64,000 nucleotides of DNA from Malus domestica (Eukaryota > Streptophyta > Magnoliopsida > Rosales > Rosaceae), in assembly GCF_042453785.1 (NCBI RefSeq), contig NC_091669.1:13933001-13997000 (forward strand), given 5' to 3'. The first letter of the stretch is position 1. Each line of letters starts with the position of its first letter. The position numbers and the translations under genes are program-made. This document shows positions 11,309 through 24,400 of this stretch, in pieces. The notes below the pieces were generated by a model, which was given only the letters and a program-made list of their open reading frames with translations, searched no databases and was not told where the DNA came from.

Positions 11309-12530
11309 GGTACCTACGCAGACAGGACGGAACGGAACGAAACCTTATATTTGGTATGCGTAGGATGAAACGGGACAATTGTTCCGTTCTGCGTTTGGTA
11401 AGCGCATGACGGCACAGAACCAAAAGATTAAATGACTAACTTAGCCTTATTCCGCCTGTTGTTTGGTACAATTTTTATGCATGGAACGAAACGGAACGGT
11501 TTTTTTTTAACTTGTTCATATTCAATTTAAAGGTACGACTAAATGGTAAAACAAAGTGAAGCATCAATTTTTTGAATAAATAATCATCGGTTCAAAACTA
11601 CGTCAAAAGCACCAATCCAAAATCTAAGTAGGTCTCATAAATCTAATTAAATATTTCTATGTAGATTTAAAATATTTAATAATAAAAAATAATTTTATTT
11701 TTATATAATTAAAACTTAAAAAATAAAAGAAAAAAAGAAGAAGATGAACGGTTCATATTCTTCTTCCCCATTACCCGTTTTGAAAAGACTTTTTATTTTT
11801 ATTTTGTTGCTCCAGCAAACCCCCATCAAAACAAAAGTTTCCCAAAATCTCTATCTCACTAAGATTTTCAAACCCAGCAGCAAATAAGCAAAGATCTTTT
11901 TGTCCTGTAGATTGAGATTTTGTTTTCAGGGTATATGGCGCAGAAATGTTGTAAATCGATGACTCCAAGTTAGAAATCCGATCAAAAAATTTGTGAAAGT
12001 AATTTACAATTTCTCAAAGAATTCCAAATCCAAGATCATGAGCTGGTGGTGGGCCGGAGCAGTTGGCGCTGCCAAGGCAATCACAACCACAACTCCTCCT
12101 GCATTGATCCTTTCCAACTAATCATTTATTTTTTCCTAATTAACGTTTTTAATACCGATTTTTGCAGAAAAAAAATTCGATGAAGAGGAACCGCCACGAA
12201 CTCCCCAGAGCGTGGGTCTGTGGTGCATGGAGTGTTGAGGTCGAGGAAGATGCAGCTGGGTTTGTGGTGGAGGAGGAGGAGGCTACAAGAGAGAGGGAGG
12301 GTAGATAGTGGAATTAATGAAAAAGATGAGGGGTATTTTTGTCTAAACAAAATTATAATTTTGTGTTCCACGGGTGTGGAACGAATCGTTCCAGAGGGAA
12401 GGTGGAACGAAAAAGTAACCAAATTTTGTTATGCGAGACAGCGCGTTCCACTATTTTTAATGCACCAAACGTGGGACGGAACTCTTTGTCCCACTGCGTT
12501 CCGTCTCGTCCCACGTACCAAACAGTACCT
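11309..12530. mobile_element. Non-autonomous element with inverted GGTAC ends carrying a captured gene start
   Basis: The left end starts GGTACCTACGCAGACAGGAC. The right end, read on the minus strand, starts GGTACTGTTTGGTACGTGGG. Both subterminal zones are packed with TTTGGTA and GGAACGGAAC words in opposite orientation, as in TIR elements. No transposase is visible. The interior (about 12038-12217) contains the start of a reductase gene. No target-site duplication could be read with confidence, so the superfamily is left open. Confidence 0.55.
12038..12217 (+). pseudogene. Captured 5' fragment of a PRISE-type reductase (progesterone 5-beta-reductase/iridoid synthase-like)
   Basis: An ATG at 12038 opens MSWWWAGAVGAAK, which is the typical start of PRISE short-chain reductases. 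After about 115 bases of intron-like sequence, an acceptor GCAG near 12165 leads into KKFDEEEPPRTPQSVGL, the next conserved block of the same family. Similarity then stops abruptly and the frame closes. The former donor now reads AAG|GCAATC. Only about 30 codons remain and the nucleotide-binding core is missing, so this cannot encode an enzyme. It lies inside an inverted-end element, which suggests capture by transposition. Confidence 0.7.
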
Positions 12531-12594
12531 CAAGTTCCAAAAAACCCAAATTTAAAAGACTCACAAAATTTCATGTTCCATTTCCAAAACCTTT

Positions 12595-12810
12595 TTCCCT
12601 ACCAACAAGACCCTCTCCAGATTATTTTGGTGAAGATCCTGGGAATTCGTGAATCGTATCCGTTCATGGTATATCGTGCGGTCAGTTTTTATCAGGTATT
12701 GTTTATGTTTAATTTTAAATAAAAATATTTAAAATAATTTCTGACCGTACGATGTACAATGAACGAACATGATTCACGGATTCCCAGAATTCTTACAAAG
12801 AGGATCCGGC
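12595..12810. mobile_element. MITE, copy 1 of a family also found at 21266-21475
   Basis: Inverted arms (TATCGTGCGGTCAG against CTGACCGTACGATGTA) surround the AT-rich core GTTTATGTTTAATTTTAAAT. The same arms and core recur at 21266-21475. The outer ends of this copy are diverged, and no target duplication was identified. Confidence 0.65.
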
Positions 12811-13705
12811 TAGGATCCGGATTCTTTTCCAGGATAAAGCCAAGAATGATGGGTCCATAGTCAGGCAACATCTACATTTATTCTTCTGTGCATGAATCAT
12901 TACTTATGTTTTAGGAATAAACCATTTCAAACTCTAGGTGCAGAAACCTTCTTCCCAAAGACTCCTATCAGTTGAATCCACAGCAACACCGTTCTCACAA
13001 AAGTGGTTTTTACAAGTCCAGCCAGTTTCTTCAGTCCCACTCGTCGTGAACTAAAATTCTGTTAATTTACGTCTTTAAAGTTAACAGATGTCCATCATTG
13101 GTCCTTCTTACCTTCCGTCAAAAAAATTTGTTAGTTTGATATTGTGTCCCTCATATGGGTCTCACGTCTCCAGTTAACTTCTTCACCGGAGCGAGCTCCA
13201 TCGGTAGCAAAGAAAAGTGAGATAAGAACAGACCTCTGTTCCTCGTGTCCTTATTTTCGTTTGATTTGTTCAGTTACATGGCCAAGAATAAAGAGGGGCG
13301 CATACTATTTGGGGGGAGAAAAGAGGGACTAATTTGAATTTGAGTATAGAGATGGATAGAAGCATGCGTACAAATTTGTCTTTTTTATTCCATCAAAGTA
13401 TAAAACACTGATGCCTAAATTCAAATTTGGTTCGCGGACAACGATGGAGAATTTGACAGCATGATCCAACTGGATTTTGTGGCAAGGAATTTGACTACGC
13501 AAAACAGCATGAAAATGCACATTACTTGTACACTAAGAAAGCCATCTCTTTTTCCATCTTACCATATGACCAGAAGCCATACTATCATTTGCAAGATAAA
13601 GTGAACTTGCTTGGCATAGGATTGTACCGAGCCCACTGTGCCCATCTCATGTGAGAAGAGAGAAGGGCACAATGGGTAACCCTGTGTCAAGTAAGTTTTC
13701 TCTGC
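12811..13705. other. Intergenic spacer downstream of the intact lipase
   Basis: No gene is supported. Short open frames here lack family signatures and splice context. The part next to 13705 should hold the lipase 3' UTR. Confidence 0.4.
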
Positions 13706-16482
13706 TTAAAAAGAGAGCATCTGAATAACGCGGTCCTTTCCGAGCCTCACGGAATTGATGTAATTTGTGGGGGAATGTGCAGAGAGACCAGGAGCTACAA
13801 GTCCTATGATCCTTAGCAAAATGGAGAACCAACCCTCCCTGTACTCAGGTCCATGTGTGTAGCCCATTGTTAAGCCTCTTATTAGCTCCCAAACAGCATT
13901 GAGATATGCTGCTATCAGATATCTCATTCCAAAGTAGTTACGGTTTGGCTCCTCCTCCACTCTCTTCAAATATGCACACATCAAAGACGAAGAAAATCAT
14001 TCAGTAAAAGAAAAAGATGAAACATAAAACTACGCCCCCAATGAATCGATTTTAGAGTTTGAAAGATTGAGAAAATTAATTACCCAAACAGAAACTTCCT
14101 ATTGTGCCGATTTTAATAAGCATGCTGCAATGTGTAAACAAGGAACTGCAAGGTAAAATGCTTTATATTCCCTATATATGATTCGGCCTGCTAGTTTACT
14201 GGACGTTAAGTTAACAGGAACGAATTCAATGACAATTAATAGTAATGCAGAAACCAAAACAGAAAAAGTGTATGTGAAGGATCGAGTACATACTTGTTCA
14301 TTGTATAGGCTGTCATAGTAAAGGCACACCCCAAAGTGCTTAAACAAGAAAGTTTTGTCATCGTAAGGCAACCGGGGCACAAGATCGTTGCAGTAGACCA
14401 CCCTGAAGTACTTTGGCACCGGATTATTCAAATGGGCTTCCATGTACCTCCCCAGTTCCCTATTACCAACCCGGGGCTGCCCAAATGTGTACACACCAAG
14501 CAACCTCTGCATCAACTCCATCTCCTCATGCAACACCAGCACTGATGGGAACAGTATGGCAAGCGCGCCGCCTAGGCTATGTCCAGTAACCATGAATTTT
14601 GCATTTTTGTGCTCCTCTAGTAAGCTATTGAGCTTTCTTTTTACAGCATAGTATGCAGACTTCTTCACCATGTCCGGTGGAACTACCTTGTCGTACTGAT
14701 CACGTCCACCTTGTTCCATGATGTCTGAGGACAATGCTTGGGTACCTTCGGAAGGTCTTTTGCTAACACCAACACCATTTTCAGGAGTGAATTTGTTGGG
14801 TATCGCTATAAGTTGATTGTAGAAGGTTGCAGCATTCGTTCTATCGCCCAAGCCTAAGGCTTCTAAGAATCCCATGTGTACTTTCCCCAACTTAGGAATT
14901 TCATACCAAGAGTAATCAAAATCGGTACTCCAATCATCGGCATCAAAAGGTTCTGTGCCTCTGAAGCTGATCAATATCAAATTTGCATCTATAGGCTTAT
15001 CACAAAGTATGAACACTTGGGTGGACATCTGCTTTTGGAAATCTATCATTCATCATCCGATAATGGAGAAGAAAAATTAATCGGACCTATTAAACTTATA
15101 ACTTACAAATTCGATAGTATTGATGACCAAATCCAAAAGTCATATTCAAGAATCAAAATATACTCCTTACCATTCCAGCAATTGTAGAAATCCACAAAAT
15201 GCATCTGCTTTCGTTGTCAAAATTAAACTAGTTAGTATATATTACGATTAACTAGCCACAAATGTACCAAAGAGAGAGCTGGACTGGACAAGAATAGCTT
15301 GCCTTCCAATGATCAACCACGATATATCTAACGACTTGGGCATTCTCGTACGCTAACTTGGCAGCCATCATACAGAGATCCATGAGACCCCGGTTATCCA
15401 GTTCAGCTTTTATACCGCTTCCTTCAGAAAGAGAAGCAACTACATTTTCTGCTAAGTTTTCACCACTGTGGAGGTCTATCCTCCCATCTAAATGTCCAGT
15501 TGTCCTTATGAAAGTCTCTGTGCCCCTCTGTGGCACTACCACTGTTCCTGCTTCCCCAATCACGAATATTTATAGTTACTAATTACACATCGAGAATTAA
15601 TATGGAGAAACAATCTGCAGCACATTCTTCCAATTAAGAAGACAAAAAATGGAAAAATTGTAAACTTCCGTTTACCATGAAGAGAATGCTAGCAAGTTAA
15701 AACAAACACATCTATTAGTGAAAATGGCCTCGAATGTTTTCACCAAGTAATTTTGCAAAAACGTAAAGAGATATTGGCACGCCTAAATAATCATCGCGAA
15801 TTCCACTCTTTTGAAGAAAAACATATAAAGGAGGACCGTGTGATGTATAGTTTAGGAAGGAAACTTCACAAGAGCTGGGACACCTCCCACATGTAAGGAA
15901 CCAACAGAGTTCAGGTAAAACCAAAATACATAAAAATATCATTCAAATCACATAATTAAAGTGGCTCTATCTAAGTTTTTTTCCTAATTTAGAGTGCAAA
16001 TAACAAGTCCGAACATAACGTCAGAAATCCGAACATCATTAAAACACACACAATTGACATATAATACTAACAAATGGGTTACAAATATTTAATATAAAAG
16101 ACACAGTGTTTTTACCACGAAGCGGTGCAGTAAGCAAGCCAAAGACGCCGCCATTGAGAGACAAGAGGTTGAGGATGAAGTCCACAACGTAGCCAGTCCA
16201 CTCCATCGGCTTCCCAAAAAACCCAATTATTTTCCGAGCAATTATCGACACCACAATGACCCATCTGTGAACCTCTGCAACTCCACCCACCGCCTCTTCG
16301 TCTGAGCTTTCCAGAAACCGGGCCCCACTATCCACGTCCGCCAACACCGAGTACCTGAACAAGTCTCTCACCCCTCCCTTCTCCGGCCGTACGATCAGGT
16401 ACCTGAACTCATCATCACCGCCGTCGTGATCATCAACTCCGAAACGGCTCTGGTTATTATCTTGGTACTTGGTTTTTTCCAT
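13706..16482 (-). CDS. Triacylglycerol lipase, OBL1-like (oil body lipase)
   Basis: This alpha/beta-hydrolase of the class 3 lipase family is expected to hydrolyse acylglycerols at oil-body surfaces. Exons are 16116-16482, 15303-15550, 15171-15204, 14294-15042 and 13706-13963, giving 1656 nt and 551 aa, close to the roughly 520 aa I recall for Arabidopsis OBL1. The start follows from MEKTKYQDNN in exon 1. Exon 1 contains a hydrophobic stretch of about 40 residues that may anchor the protein. The nucleophile elbow is VTGHSLGGALAILFP; SFRGTEPFDADDW provides the oxyanion region, and the late GYTHGPEYREGW carries the likely catalytic His. Intron 2 begins with GC (AAG|GCAAGC) instead of GT, and the broken paralogue shares this. 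Exon 3 is only 34 bases. No frameshift or stop is visible, so the gene looks functional. Confidence 0.93.
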
Positions 16483-18611
16483 TAGAATTTGGAATCAAAG
16501 TGCTTTTTTTTTTTATGGAAAAGATTGAAACTTTTATGATGGGTTGGATTATTGGAAGAGGGAAATAATAAATGGGGTATTTATAATTTCAACGTATCTG
16601 GAATTGGGAAGGAGAAAGCAAGAGAAGATCGGAATAAGGATGGATGTTTACGTGTGCATAGCATGGCAAGTAGCGGCAGAATCGTCCAAGTGTTTTTGGT
16701 TTGGAATTGGCAGCTTTTTATTTGCTTCTCCCGAAGTGTATACATGTATATATATTATAAACACACTTTTTACTTCTTCTTCTTCTTCCTTTTGTCGTTA
16801 AACTGGGAATAGGGTCGTATTATTCATCGCCATTGTGTCTCTGGTGTTCTGGAAAGAGCTCCAAGTGGCCTACATCTATTCAATAATAAAATAAAATAAC
16901 GTTACCTACTACATCCATTCAATAAAAAAATAAAAAAATAAAAAAGAAAAAAGAAAAAAAAAAGTTACCTGCATCTACATGCCCTAAATACAAAAGCAAA
17001 AAGAAATTGTATTTGATCCCACATTTATTTCTTTACACTTATCTTAAAATTGCAATGTAAATTTTATGCACTCTGATACAATTACCGTTAAATACAATAT
17101 TTTTTTTAACAAACGATATTATTAATATTAAATGATAAAAGAGTAGACTAAACCTCACAATTAGCTAGCAATAATATAGTTTAAATTCACATTTGATGAG
17201 AATCGATAATAGTACTAAGTGACAAGTTAATTACAAATTATGTAAAATAAAAAGTTAAAGTTTATAAATAGACCCAATACCATTATTAACCCAAAATTAG
17301 ATTACAATCAAATTTTAATGCAATTATTTTGGTTGATTTTCATGATGGTCTAATTTCTCCAGAAGTTTAATGGATTCAATCTGGGTTTATTTTGAGAGAG
17401 ATTTGTGTGTTGAATAGAAATTTTTTAGAGTGACCGGTACACGCAGTGTAACACAACGTGTCACTATACAAATTGTGGGATATGTGTGTTAAAAAGTTAG
17501 TGACTTAAAAAATAAAATTTTTCACCACTTATATAAAAACACGTGGTATACCTCTGTGTTCCAGTTACAATAAAAAATTTCTCGTGGAATCGGTCATTGA
17601 AAGCCTATGCAATGGCCAATAGGGGGAGCTGGCGGTTCTTCTCCTCATCATCTCTCTATATAAAGTTCACTGTGTTTTTGTTATATTTCTCTTGTTCTAC
17701 CAAGTGCTTGTTTGTGTGGGAGGGAGGGTCGATGGCTCTTGTGACGTTTCATTTAGAATTTTGTTTCTATTAATTATATTGATCGATTGATTTATTGAGT
17801 ATAAAAAGAATTTTAGATAGTAAGGGTATTTATAAGTGAGGAAATTTTAGGTGTGTCCTAAACATCGTCACATGATATTATTATTCTAATCAAATTATAA
17901 TATGTATATTTACTTTTTATTAGTATATTTAAAAGTGAGACCTATAAACCCTATAATTCGACCATATTATATACCATGTGGAATGATAACACTACGTGTG
18001 GATTTTCTGAATACACTCACAAACTTCTCCTAATATTTCATTTGGTTTACATACTATCTTTTTCCGGCCAACACCAAATATATAATTTCTTAAAGAATGG
18101 GAATAACCTAGGCTTCAATGCAAAAAGAATCTACTATTTGATGTTCATGATTAAGTGCATCAACATAGAAAAACTTGGACAATGAGTGTCCGAACACATC
18201 ATCTCTAGGATATTTCTCACCAAAATACCAGATTTTTTTAATATTTTGATTCCACAACCTCTCAGTCTCACTCAGCGTGAGAGATGTCATCAACCGAAAG
18301 TTACACGTTATATTTTCTCTTTCAGATCCTACATTTATTTGTTGAAATCCTACACATGAGATACACTCAAGACAATTGGTTGGGGCTGGATTCCGACCCA
18401 TCCCTCCCTATTCTGGCTTTTAAACCGAAAAAACAACCGGTATGGAAGAGGTATAACCGTATGAGGGGATGATGTGTAAGTAAGTAGAAGTAGCTTTTCT
18501 TCTTTTTTTTGTTGATAAGGTACGGCATTTTCCCTTTTTGTTAATTTAATTGTTGTCTCTACGTAACCTTCTTAACCGGAAAAAGGAACACTATCGTTTC
18601 TTTGGAAGAAG

Positions 18612-18643
<32 letters not shown>

Positions 18644-18997
18644 GAAAAAGGAAAAAGAGAGAGATACACTTTATATTCCCAACAACTGGAAACTCATGAA
18701 ACCAGTTGACAATGTGAGTTTTGCTTCCAAGCAAAAGTGATGTGCAGGCATTTGGATTGTGACTGGACCCAATTCTGATCGATTTAATTTCATGCCAGAT
18801 GGGAAAAAGACTAGGGTTTTTGAGAATGCGTGATATCTTTTCGAAAAGAGAACGATGTCACGAGTCAAGCTCATTGTTTTGTTATGATATAAGATGAATT
18901 TTGGTCATCCAGAGTTATTTCAACTTCCGAAATAGTATTTAAAGCTTCATAATAAAAATCGGACATTTTGGTTTCCATCTGATTAATGTTTAATTAA
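16483..18997. other. Intergenic spacer upstream of the lipase
   Basis: AT-rich sequence holding the lipase promoter side. A (TTC)n tract lies near 16770-16790, and 17421-17570 contains inverted words (GTACACGCAGTGTAACAC and a later ACACGTGGTATACCTCTG) that may be a decayed MITE. A run of about 30 A lies near 18608-18640. No gene was recognised. Confidence 0.4.
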
Positions 18998-19145
18998 GGG
19001 GTGTGCTATCCACACACCCCTTTTTACTTCTCACACACCCTTTGTTAATTTTTGTCCGTTGATCTCCTTCAATTCATCCAATCCGACGGTCGAAAACCCA
19101 AAAGGTGTGGGAGAAGTAAAAAAGGGTGTGTGGATATCACACCCC
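18998..19145. mobile_element. 148-bp Mutator-like MITE with 9-bp target duplication
   Basis: The ends GGGGTGTGCTATCCACACAC and, read inward from the right, GGGGTGTGATATCCACACAC form terminal inverted repeats that continue for about 45 bp. The word TTTAATTAA flanks both sides (18989-18997 and 19146-19154), a perfect 9-bp duplication as made by Mutator-type transposases. No coding sequence is present. Confidence 0.88.
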
Positions 19146-19154
19146 TTTAATTAA

Positions 19155-19735
19155 TGTTGTTTTAATTATTAAAAGTCCTTTGAGTTGTTTCAAGCGGTTG
19201 TAATATTTATTTTTAAGTCATCCGTATGCATGAAATATTGTATACATTCAATCACTAACCAATTCAACCCTTTAAGATTTCTTTTAACTTGCTGGTGGAT
19301 TGCAGACTCGTTCTTCGGGGAATTACGTTGATAACCTTTTTGATTACTTCGTGCCGAAGTGATGGGTTAAAAACTTTACAGGTGTCATGTTTTGCTTTTG
19401 TTGATCAGGCCATCGGGTTATAATTTTGTCTCTCACACGGTACATTGTCGGGTGCTCTTTCTTCCCAAATCTCTTCATAAAGTTGATTCCAAAACTACAC
19501 CTTGTTAAAAGAAAAAGAAGAGATGCAAATTATTTGACTTTACAAAGGATATTCTTACAAAACTAGCCGTTGGGTTGGGCCAAGCCCACTTTCTCAATCA
19601 TCCAAATTGGGTTGGGTCAATCAAATTAAGTAGGAGTGGGGAAAATGCCATTTGTATTTTTTTTTCTTTATAACAAATGATATTATTTATTTTAGAAGGA
19701 AATGGTAGACTTAGTCTCATAACAGACAAGTATTA
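19155..19735. other. Intergenic spacer
   Basis: Nothing recognisable beyond AT-rich sequence and short homopolymer runs. Confidence 0.4.
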
Positions 19736-20108
19736 GACCTAGTTTGGGAGTGAGGTGCTTAAAAAAAAAGCACCTATGAAAAAAAGCTGTGAGGGTTTTA
19801 GGTGTTTGGTAAACTGAAAAAAAAGGGCTTATTTTGGAAGCTGCTGTGAGAATAAGCTGAAATCAAAGGAAAAAGCTGAAGCTGCTATTTGCAGCTTTGA
19901 AAAACTGGCTTTTTTTCAAAGCACATGGAGCTACAATGCTCCTTTAATGAAAAGACCCACTATCAGACTGCTTTTTTTTCCAAAAGCACTTTTACAAAAA
20001 AGTTTACCAAACGCTCTGCTGCTTTATTTCACAGCCGCTTATTCTCACAGCACAGCCGCTTATTCTCACAGCAGCTTTTTTTCAAAGCACAGCAATACCA
20101 AACCAGCC
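19736..20108. mobile_element. MITE-like element with GTTTGGTA/TACCAAAC inverted ends
   Basis: The left end (AGTTTGGGAGTGAGGTGCTT) and inverted right end (GGCTGGTTTGGTATTGCTGT) are similar. The interior is rich in AAAGCTG/CAGCTTT words, arranged inverted around the centre. The 21-bp word CACAGCCGCTTATTCTCACAG is repeated in tandem near 20031-20075. No target duplication was read. Confidence 0.55.
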
Positions 20109-21256
20109 CTTACTGTGGTTCAAATTCCCTTTTGACAAGAATCGAACTTAAAACCTCTCACTTACAAGTGAATAGGAATACCACTAGACCGTAGTGTCAA
20201 GTGGTAATGTCACTTGTATTGTTTAAACCGTCTTAATCAAATCCAAACTTTGTTTCTCAATGAGAGATTCATTCAACAAAATTCAAAGGACAGCATATAT
20301 ATAACTAGCATACAGACATGGTGCCACTTATGCAAATATAGCATGAGTAATTAATAATTTTTACTTCCAACAATTACACCCAAATACAGAAAAAGGATCT
20401 CAACAGTCTATGATTGATAGTTTATACTTCAACTACATTCAAAGTAAAATTGAGCCATTTCACCAGAAAAAAAAAAGTAAAATTGATCCAAACTATACCG
20501 GTGTTAATAGTTAATTTGGTTCAATTTTGGTTCGAGTTGATAGTATGACCATATAAATGAAGCGGGACACCATAATCCGGCCGTGCAATGAAGAACTTTC
20601 AAGATTTCGAATAGTTATCCTGAATCAAAGTTAATTATGTTTCGCCTCTTCATCAAAGAAAGACGATCAAAGAATTCCCAATTTAAGAGGCTTGGGTCAA
20701 ACTAAAACCCAATAAACATCAACCCAAAGGAGAAAAAAGAACCCTAAAGCCCAAGAAACCTCAGCATGGTTCCAAAATCCAAAGTAGAGAGCTGCTGAGT
20801 CAAGCAAAATGCCACCGACAACCGACACGACTAAAAGATGAAAGAAAAACCAGAAGAGAAGAGAAGAGGAGGCCAACAACATAAACGTCGACGTCCATGT
20901 GGATGTGGGTCTCCATGCAAACGTGGTGTTTTCTCATTTTCCACGGCACAAAACCGTGCCCTCCACCCATTAGCCAGCTGCTGCCGATCGATGGTGATTA
21001 AACATTACTTATAAGATGATCCACCACTTTCAACTTTCAACTTCCAATACAAAAATCAAAACCCTAGCTAGGGTTTCTTTTTCTCCTTTCTTTAAAAATT
21101 CCATCTTTTTCGTAGGCATTTGAAAATTAATTTGTTTTATGTCGTATATTAGTAGTAATCGGTGGAATTAGATTAATGGTATGCTTGTCATTCAACAGAA
21201 ATGCAAAGAATTGACACATGCCCCACCTGTGTAAACACTTGTCAGCCATTTTCATT
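20109..21256. other. Intergenic spacer
   Basis: No supported gene. An open frame on the minus strand at 20697-20882 is hydrophobic but has no family signature or splice context, so it is not called. Confidence 0.4.
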
Positions 21257-21265
21257 CTTTATTGT

Positions 21266-21475
21266 GAATGAGGATCTTTCTCTCTGGATCCTCGAGGATC
21301 TTGGAGATCTTCACATCGTGTCCGTTTATCGTATATCGTGCGGTTAGTTTTTATCAAATATTGTTTATGTTTAATTTTAAATAAAAATATTTAAAATGAT
21401 TTATGATCACATAATATACGATGAACGAATACGATTTGAAAATCTCCAAAATCCTCGTAAAGAAGATCCTCATTC
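21266..21475. mobile_element. 210-bp Mutator-like MITE with 9-bp target duplication (family copy 2)
   Basis: The terminal inverted repeat is GAATGAGGATCTT; inner arms TATCGTGCGGTTAG and the core TTTATGTTTAATTTTAAAT match the copy at 12595-12810. The word CTTTATTGT occurs at 21257-21265 and again at 21476-21484, a perfect 9-bp duplication. Confidence 0.85.
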
Positions 21476-21484
21476 CTTTATTGT

Positions 21485-24400
21485 TGTCCATATTTCCACT
21501 CATTTATGTCCAAAATATTGTTTGCACTTTGCCATGATCATGATTAGTGGAATTAATTAAAAACTATATGTTATTCCATGTTAAGTACTGATGTTTTGGC
21601 TGGGAAAAAAAAGAGAAAATTATAGAGTACTAGTGTATGAAAATTTTCAATTAGAATTTTGGTCTTTGAAATAAAAAAATATGAATATTAATTCTTGGAT
21701 TTGTCTAAAAATGAAGCCATGATCTTTTTGGGTAATACTGTTAAAATATTCATCGAAAATAAATAAAGAGTTCAAAGAGAAAAACAAGGGACATTCTAGC
21801 ATTGTTATGCAAGATAATCATTGTTCCACATAATATCAAGTTCAGGGATCATATTTACAAATTTTTAGTACAAAGACAAAAGTTTCAATTCAATTAAAGT
21901 TCATATACCAATGCTCATTTTCTCGTTGGGGATGAAATGAAACAAAAATCAACTAAGTTATGGCTTTTCTAATTGAAATCAAGTTTTTGAGCACACGTCA
22001 AGTGTTTGATGCTCAAAGTTGAGAATGAGTTTCGAGTCAGTTTTTGGTGCACAAATTTTGCGCTTGGACTATTAGGTAACAGGTCACGAGTGAGTTTTAT
22101 ATTCTAGCTCAATGTTTGCGAGGAATAAGAAAGAAAATCACTGAAAAATAATTTTAGGGCAATGTCCATTCCTTTTCCAGACTTATTCCAATCAACCAAC
22201 CAAACACCGACTTAGTCCAACTAACATGGTATTAATTTCTTTTACTCACAAATTACAAATTAATATTTCACAAGTTCAAATAATATGGCAAATTATTTTC
22301 ATTGAATAATAGAGACATAAAAACAAGTATGATAAATATGGTTTATGTTGATTTCACACTCCATAAACGACATTGACCCTATATGTTTTTAATATAAGAA
22401 AGAAAATTATATTGCAACAAACCAACCTAAAAGTTACATTTGTTTAAAGGGAACGTCATCATTTATGCATTATCCACATATGTATGTTAGGCTGGATTTC
22501 TTTCATACATTACCATATATGCTGTGTAGAGTGTGTATGGTTTGCCTTACCAAAACATATATATTTAGAAATCATTTTGTTCAAAAATTTCATGCTGTTC
22601 TAGCCAATAGATTATGCAATAAGACTCGAGTAGTATTGCATTTATTATCTATTTGTATCATCATTTGTATCATCTTTATAAATGTAAAATCCGATAACAC
22701 ATGTGGATCTCATCTCTATTAAATTATAGTACAAATAAACGGTAAAGATAACATATTTGATATCTATCATATATTTTAAATATATTTAGCCATCATGATT
22801 TGCATCATTAAAGTAAAGAAAAATCAAAAGAAATGAAAGATTCGTTGAGATTTGACTTATTGTGTTTATTCATTTTTACCTACCACCCAAGTCCAAAATA
22901 GTGATTAAAACACTGTAAAAGAAAATCTAAAACTTTAGAACAAAATATATTCATGATGAATGATATGATACTATATTTCATAGTTCATTTGGTATTACAA
23001 GTTGTTGGCAATAATCATTTTTGGGTTTCCTTATTTTGGTATGTAGAGAATTTCTTTCAAGATCTTAGCAATACAAACTTCGATATGTTTACAGAAAAAA
23101 AAAAAAAATTAGAACGGTTCGTGAGAATTGATTGTTAAGATGTCCAAGCCTAGATTTATTATTAGGTAGATTTATTCGGGCTCTTGCTTTTAGGCCCCTT
23201 TTTTCAACCAAAATAAATAAATGATATTAATAAATAGAATCAAATATTAACAAATGAAATGAGTTGAGAACTTGAGATGTGCCATTGCAACTTTTATATT
23301 CATTTTTGTTAGGGTATACACGTTATCGTTCGGTTCGTTTTCCTCTAAAACAAGTGTGGATGGACGTTGGAAGACCGTAAAGGAGATAACGGAGGTTGAA
23401 ATTGCGTGATCAAGGAATGTGAGACCTTGAGGGAGTAGAGGGTGTCTATGATTAAGGTAGTAAATTTAAAGGAATAATTAGGTATACTTATATATGGTTT
23501 AAAGATCATATAACTAGCCTGGTTTGGTTCATAAGTGGCAACTGAAATGACTCAATCTTAATACCAGCTTTTTTTATTTTTTGGATTTGGTCCGTTTTTG
23601 TTCACCGATTTACATCCGCACTTCTAATCTTTGCACACATCTTCTCAAGTTTATTTTTGGTAACTTAGACTACCAAGTAGTTCGATTTTTAAATATTCTT
23701 TGCCTTTCATTTTCTAAAGTAATACAGACTACTGAAGAGAAATTGCACCCTCTCATTTTAAAAACTCAACTTAAAATGGATTTTGGTTGATTTGATGGAC
23801 TGTATTATTTTGGGAACATAATGAAACTACAAGCCAAAAATGCAAGAAAGGAAAATTACAAAAGGAAAGTAAAAGTGCAAGTGAAATTACAGAAGTTTAT
23901 AAGTTGGATTTGGCGAAGTGTCATGCATATTTTTCCTCATTTAGTATTACGTGGACTCGTATGCCTACATGATCGTGTACGTGGATTCAACATAAAAAGT
24001 GAGTAAAAACAGAGACTACAGCTACTTCGTGATGTCACTATTCAATTCCCACCGTTTCCTCCGTTGCTTTCGCTGCAGACTGCTGATCCAGTCACTTAGA
24101 TTTAGTCTCCGTTTATGATGATTGTGTTGGTTGCCATCTAATCAAAGACTAAATCTAATTTTTCACTAGCATTGGTAACAACTAACATGGTAAGGTATGC
24201 TATTATCGTGTCATTCCATGCTAATAATACAAAAATATATACATGACCTTGTATCAGGGTTGGGGTTGAGATTTTAGAGGCCATGTGCAAGACTCAAATG
24301 GAAATCCTTATCAGTACCGGAGCTTAACAACTCTGCCAAGAAAGCATTGTGATATATATATATATATATATATATAAAGGTTTTTAGAATTTGAAGGCCC

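Noticed and set aside
20697..20882. Hydrophobic open frame on the minus strand
   Set aside because: No family motif, no splice context, and codon pattern not gene-like.
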